NCBI GenBank assembly: GCA_963693365.1
Contig: CAVNZM010000001.1
Span: 2,046,001-2,110,000, forward strand
DNA length: 64,000 nt
Direction of reading: 5' to 3'
Source: Amoebidium appalachense
Taxonomy: Eukaryota; Ichthyosporea
Positions 18,172 through 28,226 of this stretch are shown here, piece after piece. Positions within the stretch are counted from its first letter, which is position 1, and the number at the start of each line of letters is the position of its first letter. A model generated the notes under the pieces. The model saw nothing but the letters and a program-made list of their open reading frames with translations, was not told where the DNA came from and searched no databases. The translations under genes and the position numbers were made by a program.

Positions 18172-19096
18172 TGTTGTAATACGTAGTATTTACATATGGT
18201 AAGATCTTCTCAGTTTGTGTTATGTTTCAGTTCATATGCTTAGTGTAAATGCCACACTCCTATTATGTAAAGTGTAGCATCGATCTCCGATATGCTTGTA
18301 TACTTGTAATCGTGTTGTATCGGCTTTAATCGTGTATTGTAATATCGATTAGAATATTTATATGTGTGTACACGGATCCACCCACTCAGGGAGAGACGTG
18401 TACATGTTCGTGTGTACATAAATATCTCTGGTTATAGTTATGCTATTACTATCTTGTTTGTTGATCTGTGCTCTCTTTTCCTTCCTCTTTCTCCTTCCTT
18501 ATTTTCTTTTCTTTCTCTCCTTGTCTTCATGTGTATAATCGTATTTCTTTTCTACTAATATATGTTAGGTAGATTTGTGTTACTTAATACGTGTTCATTG
18601 GACGGTAACACACTTAGGCTACACTTAGAATAGCATGTGTGTTTAGACTTCATTAATTCACTTTAGTTTTCATGTGTTGCCGGGCTTTAACCAATCATCA
18701 AGGTTAAGTGTGATATGTCTGAGTCTTTGCAGTATGTCATAGGTTAGAACTTCCTTGATGATGACACGAGTTGATCCTAACTAGTGTCTGTGTCCTATCG
18801 TGTACGCCTCCGCGTACCGGATCTCTCTGAAAGCAATTGGTTCTTAGTGATTGGTTTCTATTAGAGATGGATCTGATTTCCGACTGGTCGGAAATCATGT
18901 ATGGATTGGACTTAGAGGAATTTCAGGTATTTATTCGAAGATCAGAATAAATTCAGTTCAGTCGTGTCTAAACATTGATGTCTGTTGTGTACACTGCTCC
19001 GATCGTTCCGTGTTTTGTTGTTGTGTGTGTCTGTGGTGTTTTCACACTGCACCACTGTGTCTCTGCTTACATCCCAAATACTTATAGAAGTTAACA
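18172..19096 (+). repeat. 3' LTR of A1
   Basis: This is a 925-bp copy of the 5' LTR ending AGTTAACA. The next 13 bases, GGTTATGTTAACA (19097-19109), repeat PBS plus LTR-end sequence before the target copy ATTTA begins. Confidence 0.92.
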
Positions 19097-19109
19097 GGTT
19101 ATGTTAACA

Positions 19110-19536
19110 ATTTAAACACAAGGCATGAACATCTTGTGGACTGATTTATAGACTGTTTGTCAACCAGTTAAGACACGGGGAAGGTGCATCCCGTGGACTA
19201 GGTTTAGACTGGCAGTCAACCAGCACGCCATGGCTATAGATAATTATTTATACTGGGACGCCATCCCAGTTCGACATATATATAAAGTCGAATAAAGAAG
19301 AAAACCAATATATATGGTGGGATATGAATATAAATAAACGACGGATGGTGGAGAATAATCCCCATTGAAGATGCACACACATGACGATGTAAGACAGAGT
19401 CCCCACTGATGAAGAGAAACGATGAGGAGTAGTAGACTTTCGTTGGGAGGCATCTTGATCACCGTAGGTGTGTCAACTGCTGTCCAGGGCCCCAACCTAC
19501 TCAGAAACCACTCGATGATGAACACCAGTGCACGGG
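19110..19536 (-). other. B1 3' UTR, proximal part
   Basis: This is the B1 3' UTR between the RNase H stop and the A1 insertion. It has no gene. TTCGAC..GTCGAA flanks an ATATATATAAA stretch near 19268-19290, and a stem is formed by CTGGTT-like and AACCAG repeats near 19145-19235. The sequence is shared with 32270-32695 and 51250-51680. Confidence 0.7.
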
Positions 19537-21733
19537 TCAGTCACGGAGACTGAGGTTGGCACGGTGTGTGTCGTGGGCCGGACCAGCCAGAGGCTTGGTG
19601 AAGATGTCGGCCAGGTTCTTCTTGGTGTCGATGTAGGTGACAGCGACGTCCCCACTGTTGATGTAGTCCTTGGTGTTGAAGTAACGAACGGCAATGTGCT
19701 TGGTCCGGTGCTTGATGGTGTTGGAGTGGACCAGAGCAATGGTGGACTGATTGTCACAGTACACGGGGGTGGGCTCGGTCATGGGGTAGCCCAGCTCCTT
19801 TAGTAGATCACGGTGCCAGACAACATCTTGCACGGCAGCATTGAGGGCCAGGAGCTCGGCCTCACAGGTGGAAGTTGCAGTGATCGTCTGTAGCTTGGAG
19901 TGGTAGGTGACGGGGGTGCCTTCGAGGAGGATGACGTACCCAGACGTGGAACGACGGGTGGTGGGGCAACCAGCAAAGTCAGAATCCGAGTAGCACTCAA
20001 GGATGGGCACCTTGCTGTTGGGGGCCTTCTTCTTGTAGTAGAGGCCGAGGTTGATGGTGCCGAGCAGGTAACGAACGACACGGAGGAGAAGCTCCCAGGC
20101 AGTCTTGGTGGGCTTGGAGCTGAATCGGCCGAGGTAGCCAATGGCATACGAGATGTCAGGCCGGGAGCACCGAGCAACCCACAGCAGACGGCCGAGGAGT
20201 TCACGGTAGGGGACGGTGGTGGGCAGGGATGAGAGGGAGGTCTCGTTGATGATGGTGCCCACGGGAATAGGGGTGGCCTTAGGCTTGGCATCGACCAGGT
20301 TGAAGTCGGTGATGATGTCCTTGATGTAGGAGGACTGCAGCAGCTTGAGGGAGTCACGGGTGTACAGCAGTTGGGTGCCGAGGAAGATGTCTGGCAGACC
20401 GACCTTGCACTCGGCAGACTTCGTGATGTGACGAACAAGCCCCTGCATGATGGTGGAGTGCCGTGTGCAGGTGATGATGGCATCATCAACGTAGTTGCCC
20501 GAACGGATGTTGTGCCCGTTGGGGAACTGACGGAAGTAGACACACGGATCGGAACGGAGACGGGTGAGGCTGTGGGCAATGAGAATGGAGTTGAAGAACT
20601 CGTACCATGCCAGGGATGCCTGTTTGAGTCCGTAGATGGCCTTCTTGAGTTTCCAGACTTTGTGTTCATTGCCAGGGAGGATAAAACCAGGAGGTTGCTC
20701 CATGTACAAAGTCTCGTCGAGGGGGCTGGTGAGGAAGGCCGTGCTGATGTCGAGTTGATGGATCTCGTGGTCCTGTTGCACACCGAGGGCACGCAGGGCA
20801 CGGACGGAGGAGGACATGACGACGGGGGAAGAGTTTTCACCGTAGTCAACACCGTAGACTTGGGTGAAACCCTTGGCCACACCACGACCCTTGATCTTGG
20901 TGTCACCAGCAGAGTTGAGGACCTTCTCCGTGACAATCCACTTGAATCGGATGATGTTGGCATCGGAGGGGGGCTCAACTACGTCGAAAATGTCCTTGTC
21001 GATGAAAGCCTTGTACTCGGCAGTGAGGGCAGTCACCACTTCATTACCCTTGGTGCCGGAGCACAGCTTCTGAATTGACCGGGGCAGCTGAGACACATCA
21101 AGGCTGGGTCGGGAGATGCTCACCATAGCCATGGCAGGCCGGGAGGAGAGACGGGAGGAACGACGGGGGACGGTACGGAGGGGCTCAGGGGCCGGGGGGG
21201 TGTCTGGGACAGACACTCGGTGGTCGGGGATGAGGGCCTGGAAGCCAGGGATGGGTGCCGTGTTGAGGGGGGAGTCGGATAACACGGGGCTGGACGGGGC
21301 CGAGTGGAACTCCGGAGACCCAGGACGAACCGGGGTGAGATGACCAGGTACGTGGTCATTGACGGCAGGGGCCAGCAGGGTTTGCTGGCCGGTGGGGGGG
21401 GGGGGTGGGTGGAGCCACGGGGGCAGGTACACGACGGGGGGAACGACGGATAATCACCGACGGAATGTCATCGTCATCGGAATTGGAATTTCCGGAATGC
21501 AGGGATGGATCGATTGAGGTCGTCTGAATGGTGGCCTGCACACTATCTGATTGGATGCCGTGGTGAATTGTGATTCGTCGAAGACGACATCGCGGTAGAG
21601 GTTGACCGTGTTGCCACGTAGATTCATGATCTTGTGGGCTTTGTTGGTGATATCCCAGCCCACGTAGGTGCCGAGTTTGACGGTAGAGGCCAACTTGTCT
21701 CGTTTGGATGCAGGGACGTGTACATAGGCTGGG
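19537..21733 (-). pseudogene. pol: B1 pol: linker, reverse transcriptase and RNase H
   Basis: A 631-codon frame (19537-21432) covers the Pro/Ser linker, RVT_2 with LDISTAFL and NYVDD (near 20482-20493), and RNase H with CYSDSDFAGC, CEAELLALNAA and VYCDNQSTIAL, ending SLRD-stop. All RT and RNase H catalytic positions are present. Upstream of about 21440 the frame shifts: this copy has six G in a run where B2 has five, breaking the join to the integrase C-terminal region. Solo LTR A interrupts the gene at 21734. Confidence 0.88.
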
Positions 21734-22658
21734 TGTTGTAATACGTAGTATTTACATATGGTAAGATCTTCTCAGTTTGTGTTATGTTTCAGTTCATATG
21801 CTTAGTGTAAATGCCACACTCCTATTATGTAAAGTGTAGCATCGATCTCCGATATGCTTGTATACTTGTAATCGTGTTGTATCGGCTTTAATCGTGTATT
21901 GTAATATCGATTAGAATATTTATATGTGTGTACACGGATCCACCCACTCAGGGAGAGACGTGTACATGTTCGTGTGTACATAAATATCTCTGGTTATAGT
22001 TATGCTATTACTATCTTGTTTGTTGATCTGTGCTCTCTTTTCCTTCCTCTTTCTCCTTCCTTATTTTCTTTTCTTTCTCTCCTTGTCTTCATGTGTATAA
22101 TCGTATTTCTTTTCTACTAATATATGTTAGGTAGATTTGTGTAACTTAATACGTGTTCATTGGACGGTAACACACTTAGGCTACACTTAGAATAGCATGT
22201 GTGTTTAGACTTCATTAATTCACTTTAGTTTTCATGTGTTGCCGGGCTTTAACCAATCATCAAGGTTAAGTGTGATATGTCTGAGTCTTTGCAGTATGTC
22301 ATAGGTTAGAACTTCCTTGATGATGACACGAGTTGATCCTAACTAGTGTCTGTGTCCTATCGTGTACGCCTCCGCGTACCGGATCTCTCTGAAAGCAATT
22401 GGTTCTTAGTGATTGGTTTCTATTAGAGATGGATCTGATTTCCGACTGGTCGGAAATCATGTATGGATTGGACTTAGAGGAATTTCAGGTATTTATTCGA
22501 AGATCAGAATAAATTCAGTTCAGTCGTGTCTAAACATTGATGTCTGTTGTGTACACTGCTCCGATCGTTCCGTGTTTTGTTGTTGTGTGTGTCTGTGGTG
22601 TTTTCACACTGCACCACTGTGTCTCTGCTTACATCCCAAATACTTATAGAAGTTAACA
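21734..22658 (+). repeat. Solo LTR A in B1 integrase region, followed by tRNA-derived bases
   Basis: This is a 925-bp LTR A in the plus orientation, opposite to B1. The host reads GGCTGGG before it. After its end (GTTAACA) come 29 extra bases before the host sequence CAGCCGAACACG resumes. See 22659-22687. Confidence 0.9.
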
Positions 22659-22687
22659 GGTTATGGGCCCAGCACGCTTCCACTGCG
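22659..22687 (+). other. Reverse-transcribed initiator tRNA-Met fragment joined to the LTR
   Basis: The bases begin GGTTATGGGCCCAGCACG and continue CTTCCACTGCG. Their reverse complement reads CGCAGTGGAAGCG then TGCTGGGCCCATAACC, which is the D-stem to anticodon-loop part of eukaryotic initiator tRNA-Met. GGTTATG is the A-family PBS, so this is a copy of the priming half-tRNA kept at the LTR end. The last CTGCG may also be an imperfect target copy of CTGGG. Confidence 0.85.
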
Positions 22688-23200
22688 CAGCCGAACACGT
22701 GCAGGTGGGAGATGTCAGGCTTGACACCGTAGAAAATTTCAAACGGTGTACGGCCATTGGCAGCTCTGGCCGGGGTCACGTTGATGATGTAGGCAGCATG
22801 CTTGAGAGCAGCTCCCCACAGCTTGGGGGAAAGGGAGTCGGCCTTGTCCTGATGAAGGAAGCACCGAACGATCTCCTGCAGATCCCTCATCTTACGTTCA
22901 ACGAAGCCGTTGAGTTGGGGGCAGTCAACCGGGGCAAATTCCTGAATGATGCCCTTGGACTGGCAGTACTGCTCCATAGCATGGGAGGTGAACTCGGATC
23001 CAGAGTCTGAACGGAAGTGGGTCACCAATTTGTCGGGTTGCTTGTCAGTAGTCTCAACCAGGGCCTTGACGTATTCGAGAGTTTCGGATCGATCACGGAG
23101 TTACACGATGGTGTAGCCGGAGGCATCACAGGTACACACGAGGGCCACCTTGTAGCCACCATAGGAGGCACAGGGAGGCTCGAAGAAGTCCATGTGCCAC
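22688..23200 (-). pseudogene. pol: B1 integrase core/C-terminal portion
   Basis: On the minus strand this encodes the second catalytic Asp region (FRSDSGSEF), NGFVERKMRDLQE with the catalytic Glu, and WGAALKHAAYIINVTP. Around 23100 a 3-nt loss plus a base change turns VYLLRDRS into V-stop-LRDRS. The piece lies between the two solo LTRs. Confidence 0.85.
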
Positions 23201-24125
23201 TGTTGTAATACGTAGTATTTACATATGGTAAGATCTTCTCAGTTTGTGTTATGTTTGAGTTCATATGCTTAGTGTAAATGCCACACTCCTATTATGTAAA
23301 GTGTAGCATCGATCTCCGATATGCTTGTATACTTGTAATCGTGTTGTATCGGCATTAATCGTGTATTGTGATATCGATTAGAACCTTTATATGTGTGTAC
23401 ACGGATCCACCCACTCAGGGAGAGACGTGTACATGTTCGTGTGTACATAAATATCTCTGGTTATAGTTATGCTATTACTATCTTGTTTGTTGATCTGTGC
23501 TCTCTTTTCCTTCCTCTTTCTCCTTCCTTATTTTCTTTTCTTTCTCTCCTTGTCTTCATGTGTATAATCGTATTTCTTTTCTACTAATATATGTTAGGTA
23601 GATTTGTGTTACTTAATACGTGTTCATTGGACGGTAACGCACTTAGGCTACACTTAGAATAGCATGTGTGTTTAGACTTCATTAATTTACCTTAGTTTTC
23701 ATGTGTTGCCGGGCTTTAACCAATCATCAAGGTTAAGTGTGATATGTCTGAGTCTTTGCAGTATCTCATAGGTTAGAACTTCCTTGATGATGACACGAGT
23801 TGATCTTAACTAGTGTCTGTGTCCTATCGTGTACGTCTCCGCGTACCGGATCTCTCTGAAAGCAATTGGTTCTTAGTGATTGGTTTCTATTAGAGATAGA
23901 TCTGATTTCCGACTGGTCGGAAATCATGTATGGATTAGACTTAGAGGAATTTCAGGTATTTATTCGAAGATCAGAATAAATTCAGTTCAGTCGTGTCTAA
24001 ACATTGATGTCTGTTGTGTACACTGCTCCGATCGTTTCGTGCTTTGTCGTTGTGTGTGTCTGTGGTGTTTTCACACTGCACCACTGTGTCTCTGCTTTCA
24101 TCCCAAATACTTATCCAATTTAACA
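23201..24125 (+). repeat. Solo LTR A (A' subtype) in B1, TSD GCCAC
   Basis: This 925-bp LTR ends CCAATTTAACA. GCCAC at 23196-23200 and 24126-24130 is a perfect TSD within the host word TGCCACTTGG. The A' subtype shares base changes with LTRs at 30888, 35897 and 41065. Confidence 0.92.
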
Positions 24126-25558
24126 GCCACTTGGCACCGGGGAAGGGGCACTGGGTTCTGGTGCCGGAGAATGGGGCCTTGGTGGTCTTGCCGGAGACAC
24201 AACCGAAGCAGTCAGTGGTGTCAGCCACTGAGAGGGATGAGGGGAGGCCTGTCACGAGGTCACTTCTCACCATCTTGGTGAGGGTGGACAGGGCACGATG
24301 GCCGAGACGGTGGTGCCAGAGCTGAGGATCATTGTTGACCTTGACGTTGGCTACCAGAGCAGTGACGGTCCGAGGGATGGAGGGACGTATCTCATAGTCG
24401 GTGATGAAGTACAGTCCATCTGTGCCTGTGAGGGAACACACGATGTTGCCACCACGAGTGTAGAGGTAGGATGGGAATTCATCCTCATCATCTAGGTGGG
24501 CAAGGAGACCCGACTTGGAGGCCATTGAGGGTGATATCAGGAAGGCTGGGGAGTCGGGTACATAGAGGGTGTTGAGGCTCAGTACTGATGTTACTCCGTT
24601 GTAGGTGACGGCCAGGTTGATGACACCACGGTGATGTGCAGTGACGATGCCGAGGCCGTGGACGTCAGTTGGGGGGCATGGCTCAAGAGTAGAGAAGTAC
24701 TCCTTTACTGGGCACACGTGGACGTTTGAAGCCGAGTCCCAGCAGGGGTCCATGGGTAGGGAGGCCGTGGTGGACACGAGGGCAAAATGCACCTCTTTTC
24801 CAGACTTGGTGCTGGCACGGTGACGACGGGCAATTGAGCAGCCAGGTTTGTCACACTGTGTGACATGATGGTCTTCGTGACAGTAGGCACAGTCGAGGGA
24901 GCCAGTAGTCTTGGCTCGGGGACCCGGTGACTGGGAATGACGGTTACCCCCTTTACGTGGGGGGTAGGGTGACCGGGAACGATAGCCGGGGGAACGGGAC
25001 CGGGAGTAATCACGGTCAACTGAGGGGGATCGATCGGTGGGACGACCACGGGGGTGACGGGAGACGGAGCTGTCACGTCGGGGGATCCGGTGTCTGAGGT
25101 CGTCCTTGGTGAGGACACGGCTTTGCAGGGCACGTGCTGTTCGGACGGTGGAGGAGGACCCGGACCCAGAGTCGATGAGACCTTCACGGATCTCTGCAGC
25201 TCGGATGTCACTGATTAGACGGTTGTAGGTTTCGTAGTTGATGGTACGACGGAAGTAGTCGGCAATCATGGCCTGGATGTCGGTACAAACTAACTTACGG
25301 TTCTTCTTGAGGTGGATGAAGAAGAAGTTATCAACCATAGTCTTGTGAGGAATGGGCTCTTCGAGGATGTGCAGGGTAGTGCACAGACGGCGTGCCATGG
25401 TGAGGTAGGCCGTGACGGTCTTGAAGTCCTTGAGTTCAAGCTCATGGTAGTCGAGGAGGATTTGACGAGCACGATCTTCACGTCAGCCGCATAGGTCATA
25501 CGGAGGTTGTGGAAAGCTTGGGCAGGTGACACATCATCGTGGATTTGATCAGGAGTCA
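24126..25558 (-). pseudogene. gag-pol: B1 gag C-terminal half, protease and integrase N-terminus
   Basis: A long frame runs from 25398 down. It has the gag C-terminal part, an Arg/Ser/Pro-rich stretch, a knuckle CAYCHEDHHVTQC near 24880, a protease-like site CWDSASN near 24735, and the integrase zinc motif WHHRLGH to CFGC. The knuckle spacing is CX2CX3HX4C, one residue shorter than usual, and the protease motif is D-S-A rather than D-S/T-G. Near 25483 one base is missing relative to the B2 gag copy, shifting the frame. At 25558 the gene is interrupted by a 1.03-kb insertion. Confidence 0.85.
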
Positions 25559-25586
25559 TGGGGCGAGTGGCCGAGCGAGACCGAAG

Positions 25587-25662
25587 TTATTTCGGCGAGC
25601 CGTCGGTTATTTTGGCGAGCCGATAGGCGAGCCAAAATAATCGACAAGGCGAGCCGAAATAA
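25587..25662. repeat. Nested perfect palindromes (cruciform)
   Basis: TTATTTCGGC (25587-25596) pairs with GCCGAAATAA (25653-25662). Inside it, TTATTTTGGC (25607-25616) pairs with GCCAAAATAA (25631-25640). The phrase GGCGAGCC recurs several times between the arms. Confidence 0.85.
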
Positions 25663-25731
25663 CGAGGTCGAGCGAGGACACGAGCCGACATGATCCGGTT
25701 ACGATATGACCCATAAAGATCTAGCATTCAC

Positions 25732-25737
25732 TTTATT
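25732..25737 (-). promoter_or_regulatory. Possible polyadenylation signal AATAAA
   Basis: AATAAA on the minus strand lies 52 nt after the stop codon of the 25789-26022 ORF and before the palindrome, where a transcript of the small ORFs could end. Confidence 0.4.
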
Positions 25738-25788
25738 GATACATTATGCAAACTTTAACTCGGTTATTTGATTCATATATCATTACAT

Positions 25789-26022
25789 TCACATTTCAGG
25801 CTCATTTTCCTTATTGTTCTGCCTAGGGTTGAAGGGCTGATTGATGTTAATAATAATATTCCCATGAATCACAGCCCCGGACAGCAGATCTGTTGCTGTG
25901 CTATTTGCGGCTCTCAAAACCTGATTGGTGGTCGGATAACTAGATTTTTGATTGGTTGTTTGATTCGGCATGGACACATTCATTTGATTGGGCATAGGAT
26001 TGAGAGCACGTGAGCCGACCAT
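25789..26022 (-). CDS. Hypothetical 77-aa ORF in the 1-kb insertion
   Basis: This ORF overlaps the end of the upstream ORF in another frame. The product is Asn/Gln-rich with repeated MPNQ-type motifs near the N-terminus, a short hydrophobic stretch (GAVIHGNIIININ), and the C-terminus NNKENEPEM. I recognise no family. Together with the 53-aa ORF it could be one gene split by a frameshift. Confidence 0.3.
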   Translation of the reverse strand: MVGSRALNPMPNQMNVSMPNQTTNQKSSYPTTNQVLRAANSTATDLLSGAVIHGNIIININQPFNPRQNNKENEPEM

Positions 26023-26141
26023 TTGTTTTTCATTGATTTGTATTTATCAGTGCCCTGCCCATGCTCAGCCAAACCTAGCACCTCGGCAGTTATGTCCTCC
26101 GAGACCTCAAGAGGGCGTTTGCCGTTCTTGTTGAAAGCCAT
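25980..26141 (-). CDS. Hypothetical 53-aa ORF in the 1-kb insertion
   Basis: It starts MAFNKNGKRPLEVSED and has a helical-looking acidic middle (ITAEVLGLAEHG). On the minus strand TATATAAT (26205-26212) lies 64-71 nt upstream of the ATG, a plausible TATA box. The frame is also open further upstream to 26330. No family is recognised. Confidence 0.3.
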   Translation of the reverse strand: MAFNKNGKRPLEVSEDITAEVLGLAEHGQGTDKYKSMKNKWSAHVLSILCPIK

Positions 26142-26204
26142 TGTGTCTGCGTAATAACTTAGCACGTGTTCGTTATGATGATGAAACTGTGAATTTGCTT
26201 CGCC

Positions 26205-26212
26205 ATTATATA
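26205..26212 (-). promoter_or_regulatory. Possible TATA box for the small ORFs
   Basis: TATATAAT on the minus strand lies upstream of the ATG at 26141. The distance would suit a short 5' leader. Confidence 0.35.
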
Positions 26213-26588
26213 GGGAAGCCCCAGAAAATATCGTGTTTTCGTTGGCCGATATAGTTATTGTCATTTGATTGGGTAAACATATCGCTGTTTTCCGATTGGC
26301 AGATCTGTTTAGCTTGCATTCCTCCCGCAAACGGGTATATAAAGGCCGCAGTTTGCATTCATTTCATTCGTTAGGCAAAGCTCTTCTAGATCTAGTGATC
26401 GCTTTGATTGGCTAGCAGCGCACTCACCCATTAACCCGGTTATTCGATTCCTCTAACCCAATAGAAATGTCCATAGCCTGGTTATTTCGGTGAGTGCGCT
26501 CTAGGCCAATCATGGCAAGACTAACTGAAGTTAAAGGTCGTGTCGTCATCCAATCAGTTCACACCCCGACGCTCGGAATATCGTAACC

Positions 26589-26882
26589 AGAGTTATACAG
26601 CTCATCATTGGAGACGAGTTGAGTAAACATCTGTTCAAGGAAGTTGGAAGCCTCGGTGTAGGCCTCCTCAGTGTCATAGCCGTGCCACTCGTTCTCGTCG
26701 GAAGGGTCGACCCACTCGGGGGCCTTGATGACGGGCACTAACTTGGCCGCGGTGGTAGTACGTAGGTACCGGAAGATGACGGGTTCCCACTCATAATAGG
26801 TGAGACGTTTGCCGGACTTCTTGTCCGTGGTGTCATCCCCTTTCCAGGGGGTGAGGTTGAGATACGCAGGTTTCTCCGACAT
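26589..26882 (-). pseudogene. gag: B1 gag N-terminus
   Basis: The minus strand begins MSEKPAYLNLTPWKG at 26882, followed by TYYEWEPVIFRYLRTTTAAKL and up to DELYNSGYD, where the 1-kb insertion intervenes. It parallels family E gag (1-467). An in-frame ATG three codons upstream also exists. B1 homology ends at about 26924, so the B1 leader, PBS and 5' LTR are missing. Confidence 0.85.
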
Positions 26883-26924
26883 GGTGATCAATCAGTCAGA
26901 TGATGCGTGAGAGAGGAATCGGTA

Positions 26925-27056
26925 GGCTTAGGTATATAAGCACGACAGTTTTTAGCAGATCAGCAAGCTACAAACACATCTTCTGTGTTTAGCATCCACA
27001 GCCTTACAGCTATATATTCCTTTTCATTCTCCCTATCTTTCCCTACGCCGGTCAGC
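26925..27056 (+). promoter_or_regulatory. Upstream region of the YR-type element F
   Basis: TATATAAG near 26931 is followed by a leader containing TTCTGTGTTTAGCATCCACAG and TTACAGCTATATATTCC, then the ATG at 27057. The leader words recur at 29512-29565, so this is part of a repeated element end. Confidence 0.45.
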
Positions 27057-28226
27057 ATGCCGCCGAAAAAGCGCCAGGCCTCAGCCGCCGCCCCTGCCGC
27101 GGCACCTAAGCGCCTGACCCGCAGCGACCTCCGCCACAGGCTGACCAACGCTCCCGCGGACACTGACGCGCCTCCAGCGGCCCATACCACCACGGACCCG
27201 GACCCGCCGGCTACTCTCCCCTCCACTCCTGAAGTCCCCCCTCAGGCCCCGCCGTCCCCGCAGATGACTTCTCAAGACGCCGTCCTTGCCGCCCTCACCG
27301 CCATCAGCACCCAGATGGCTGGCGTCCTGGCCGCTCTCACCAACCGCGACCCTCCAGCGCCCCCCGCCGCGCCCTCCGCACCCGGGAAGGTTTCCCCGGG
27401 GCTGCATCTCGGCCCTGACCTAGACCTACCTGCCCTGCCCGCGCCCCCCATCAAAGGTGAGAACACTGGCGACATTCAGCCGGGCACACTCCCGCTTCCC
27501 CCCGCGGATGTGCTGGCAGATTTGCGCGCCAATCGTTTCGTCGACCTGTATAAGTTCACCCCCGCAGCCCTCCTGGCCCCATCCAAGAAAGGTCAGCAGC
27601 TGCGCATGGCCGACGACGGCAGCATCGAGACTTTTCGCCATGACAAACCCGTCCCCCTGCGTTCACTCGTCATTTGGATCCAAGCTTGGAACCATTACAT
27701 GGCCGCCAAGCACCACCTCGGCCTCCCCACGGACAAGGACGTCCTTTGGACTCAGCACATCACTCGCCTTAGCACCCGATACCCGTTGGCCCAGATCCAC
27801 AACTATGACGTATACGCCCGTACCGTTGCCCACCAGCAGGGTCGGGCTCCGATCGAGTGTCCCAACCTGCTCGCCCAACTCCACCAGGATCTCCTCCTGC
27901 CACCCACTCTGCTCATCCCGGACGCATGTCAGCGCTGTGGCTTCCCCGACCACCCCAGCGCGGCCTGCCCCATGTACCCCAAGCCCGGCTGTGGTCTTGA
28001 CGGCTTTAAGCCGCCCCACAAGCCCGGCGGGGGTCAAACCCCTAACCGCCCTGGCCCACAACCCGGCCCGGCAAAACCGGCCCGACCCGTGGATCTACCC
28101 GCGACGCACTGCAGGAATTTCCACATTAACGGTCGGTCCTGCGCTAAGCAGCCCTGCCCCTTCTCCCACGTGTGCCCGCTCTGCTCTGGCACACACCCCC
28201 GCAAAGACTGCAAGCACAATGCCTAG
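27057..28226 (+). CDS. Gag-like protein of a tyrosine-recombinase-type retroelement (389 aa)
   Basis: The N-terminal ~170 residues are Pro/Ala-rich and basic at the very start (MPPKKRQ). A globular region follows (about 185-290). The C-terminus has two zinc-binding clusters: C291-x2-C294-x4-H299-x4-C304, and a CCCH-like cluster C352, C362, C367, H371 leading into C373-x2-C376-x3-H380-x4-C385. The order CCHC, then CCCH, then VCxxCxGxHxxxxC is what I associate with ORF1 of DIRS/Ngaro-type elements and related gag-like ORFs. The downstream pol fragment supports this. The ORF is intact, but the element is truncated downstream. A cellular zinc-finger protein is the alternative. Confidence 0.6.
   Translation: MPPKKRQASAAAPAAAPKRLTRSDLRHRLTNAPADTDAPPAAHTTTDPDPPATLPSTPEVPPQAPPSPQMTSQDAVLAALTAISTQMAGVLAALTNRDPPAPPAAPSAPGKVSPGLHLGPDLDLPALPAPPIKGENTGDIQPGTLPLPPADVLADLRANRFVDLYKFTPAALLAPSKKGQQLRMADDGSIETFRHDKPVPLRSLVIWIQAWNHYMAAKHHLGLPTDKDVLWTQHITRLSTRYPLAQIHNYDVYARTVAHQQGRAPIECPNLLAQLHQDLLLPPTLLIPDACQRCGFPDHPSAACPMYPKPGCGLDGFKPPHKPGGGQTPNRPGPQPGPAKPARPVDLPATHCRNFHINGRSCAKQPCPFSHVCPLCSGTHPRKDCKHNA

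Larger units (their letters stand above)
12373..19096 (+). mobile_element. A1: complete Ty1/copia retrotransposon, TSD ATTTA
   Basis: It comprises a 5' LTR, PBS, a single gag-pol ORF, a C-rich 3' UTR, a polypurine tract and a 3' LTR. It sits in the B1 3' UTR. ATTTA precedes the 5' LTR (12368-12372) and recurs at 19110-19114, after 13 extra bases (GGTTATGTTAACA). Intact coding and near-identical LTRs make it the best candidate here for an autonomous element. Confidence 0.92.
25559..26588. mobile_element. 1.03-kb foldback-like insertion in B1 gag
   Basis: B2 gag joins the flanking B sequences directly, so this block is an insertion. It starts with a nested palindrome and near its right end has the inverted pair GCGCACTCACC / GGTGAGTGCGC (about 26420-26500). 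Between them are small minus-strand ORFs with possible TATA and AATAAA signals. Clear terminal repeats and a target duplication are not evident; CCGAGCG (25571-25577) and CGCTCGG near the right end are only a weak terminal inverted match. Confidence 0.55.

Noticed and set aside
26985-27056. Upstream extension of the F gag ORF
   Set aside because: It overlaps the TATA-proximal leader that is repeated at 29512. The ATG at 27057 starts the basic, Pro/Ala-rich N-terminus.
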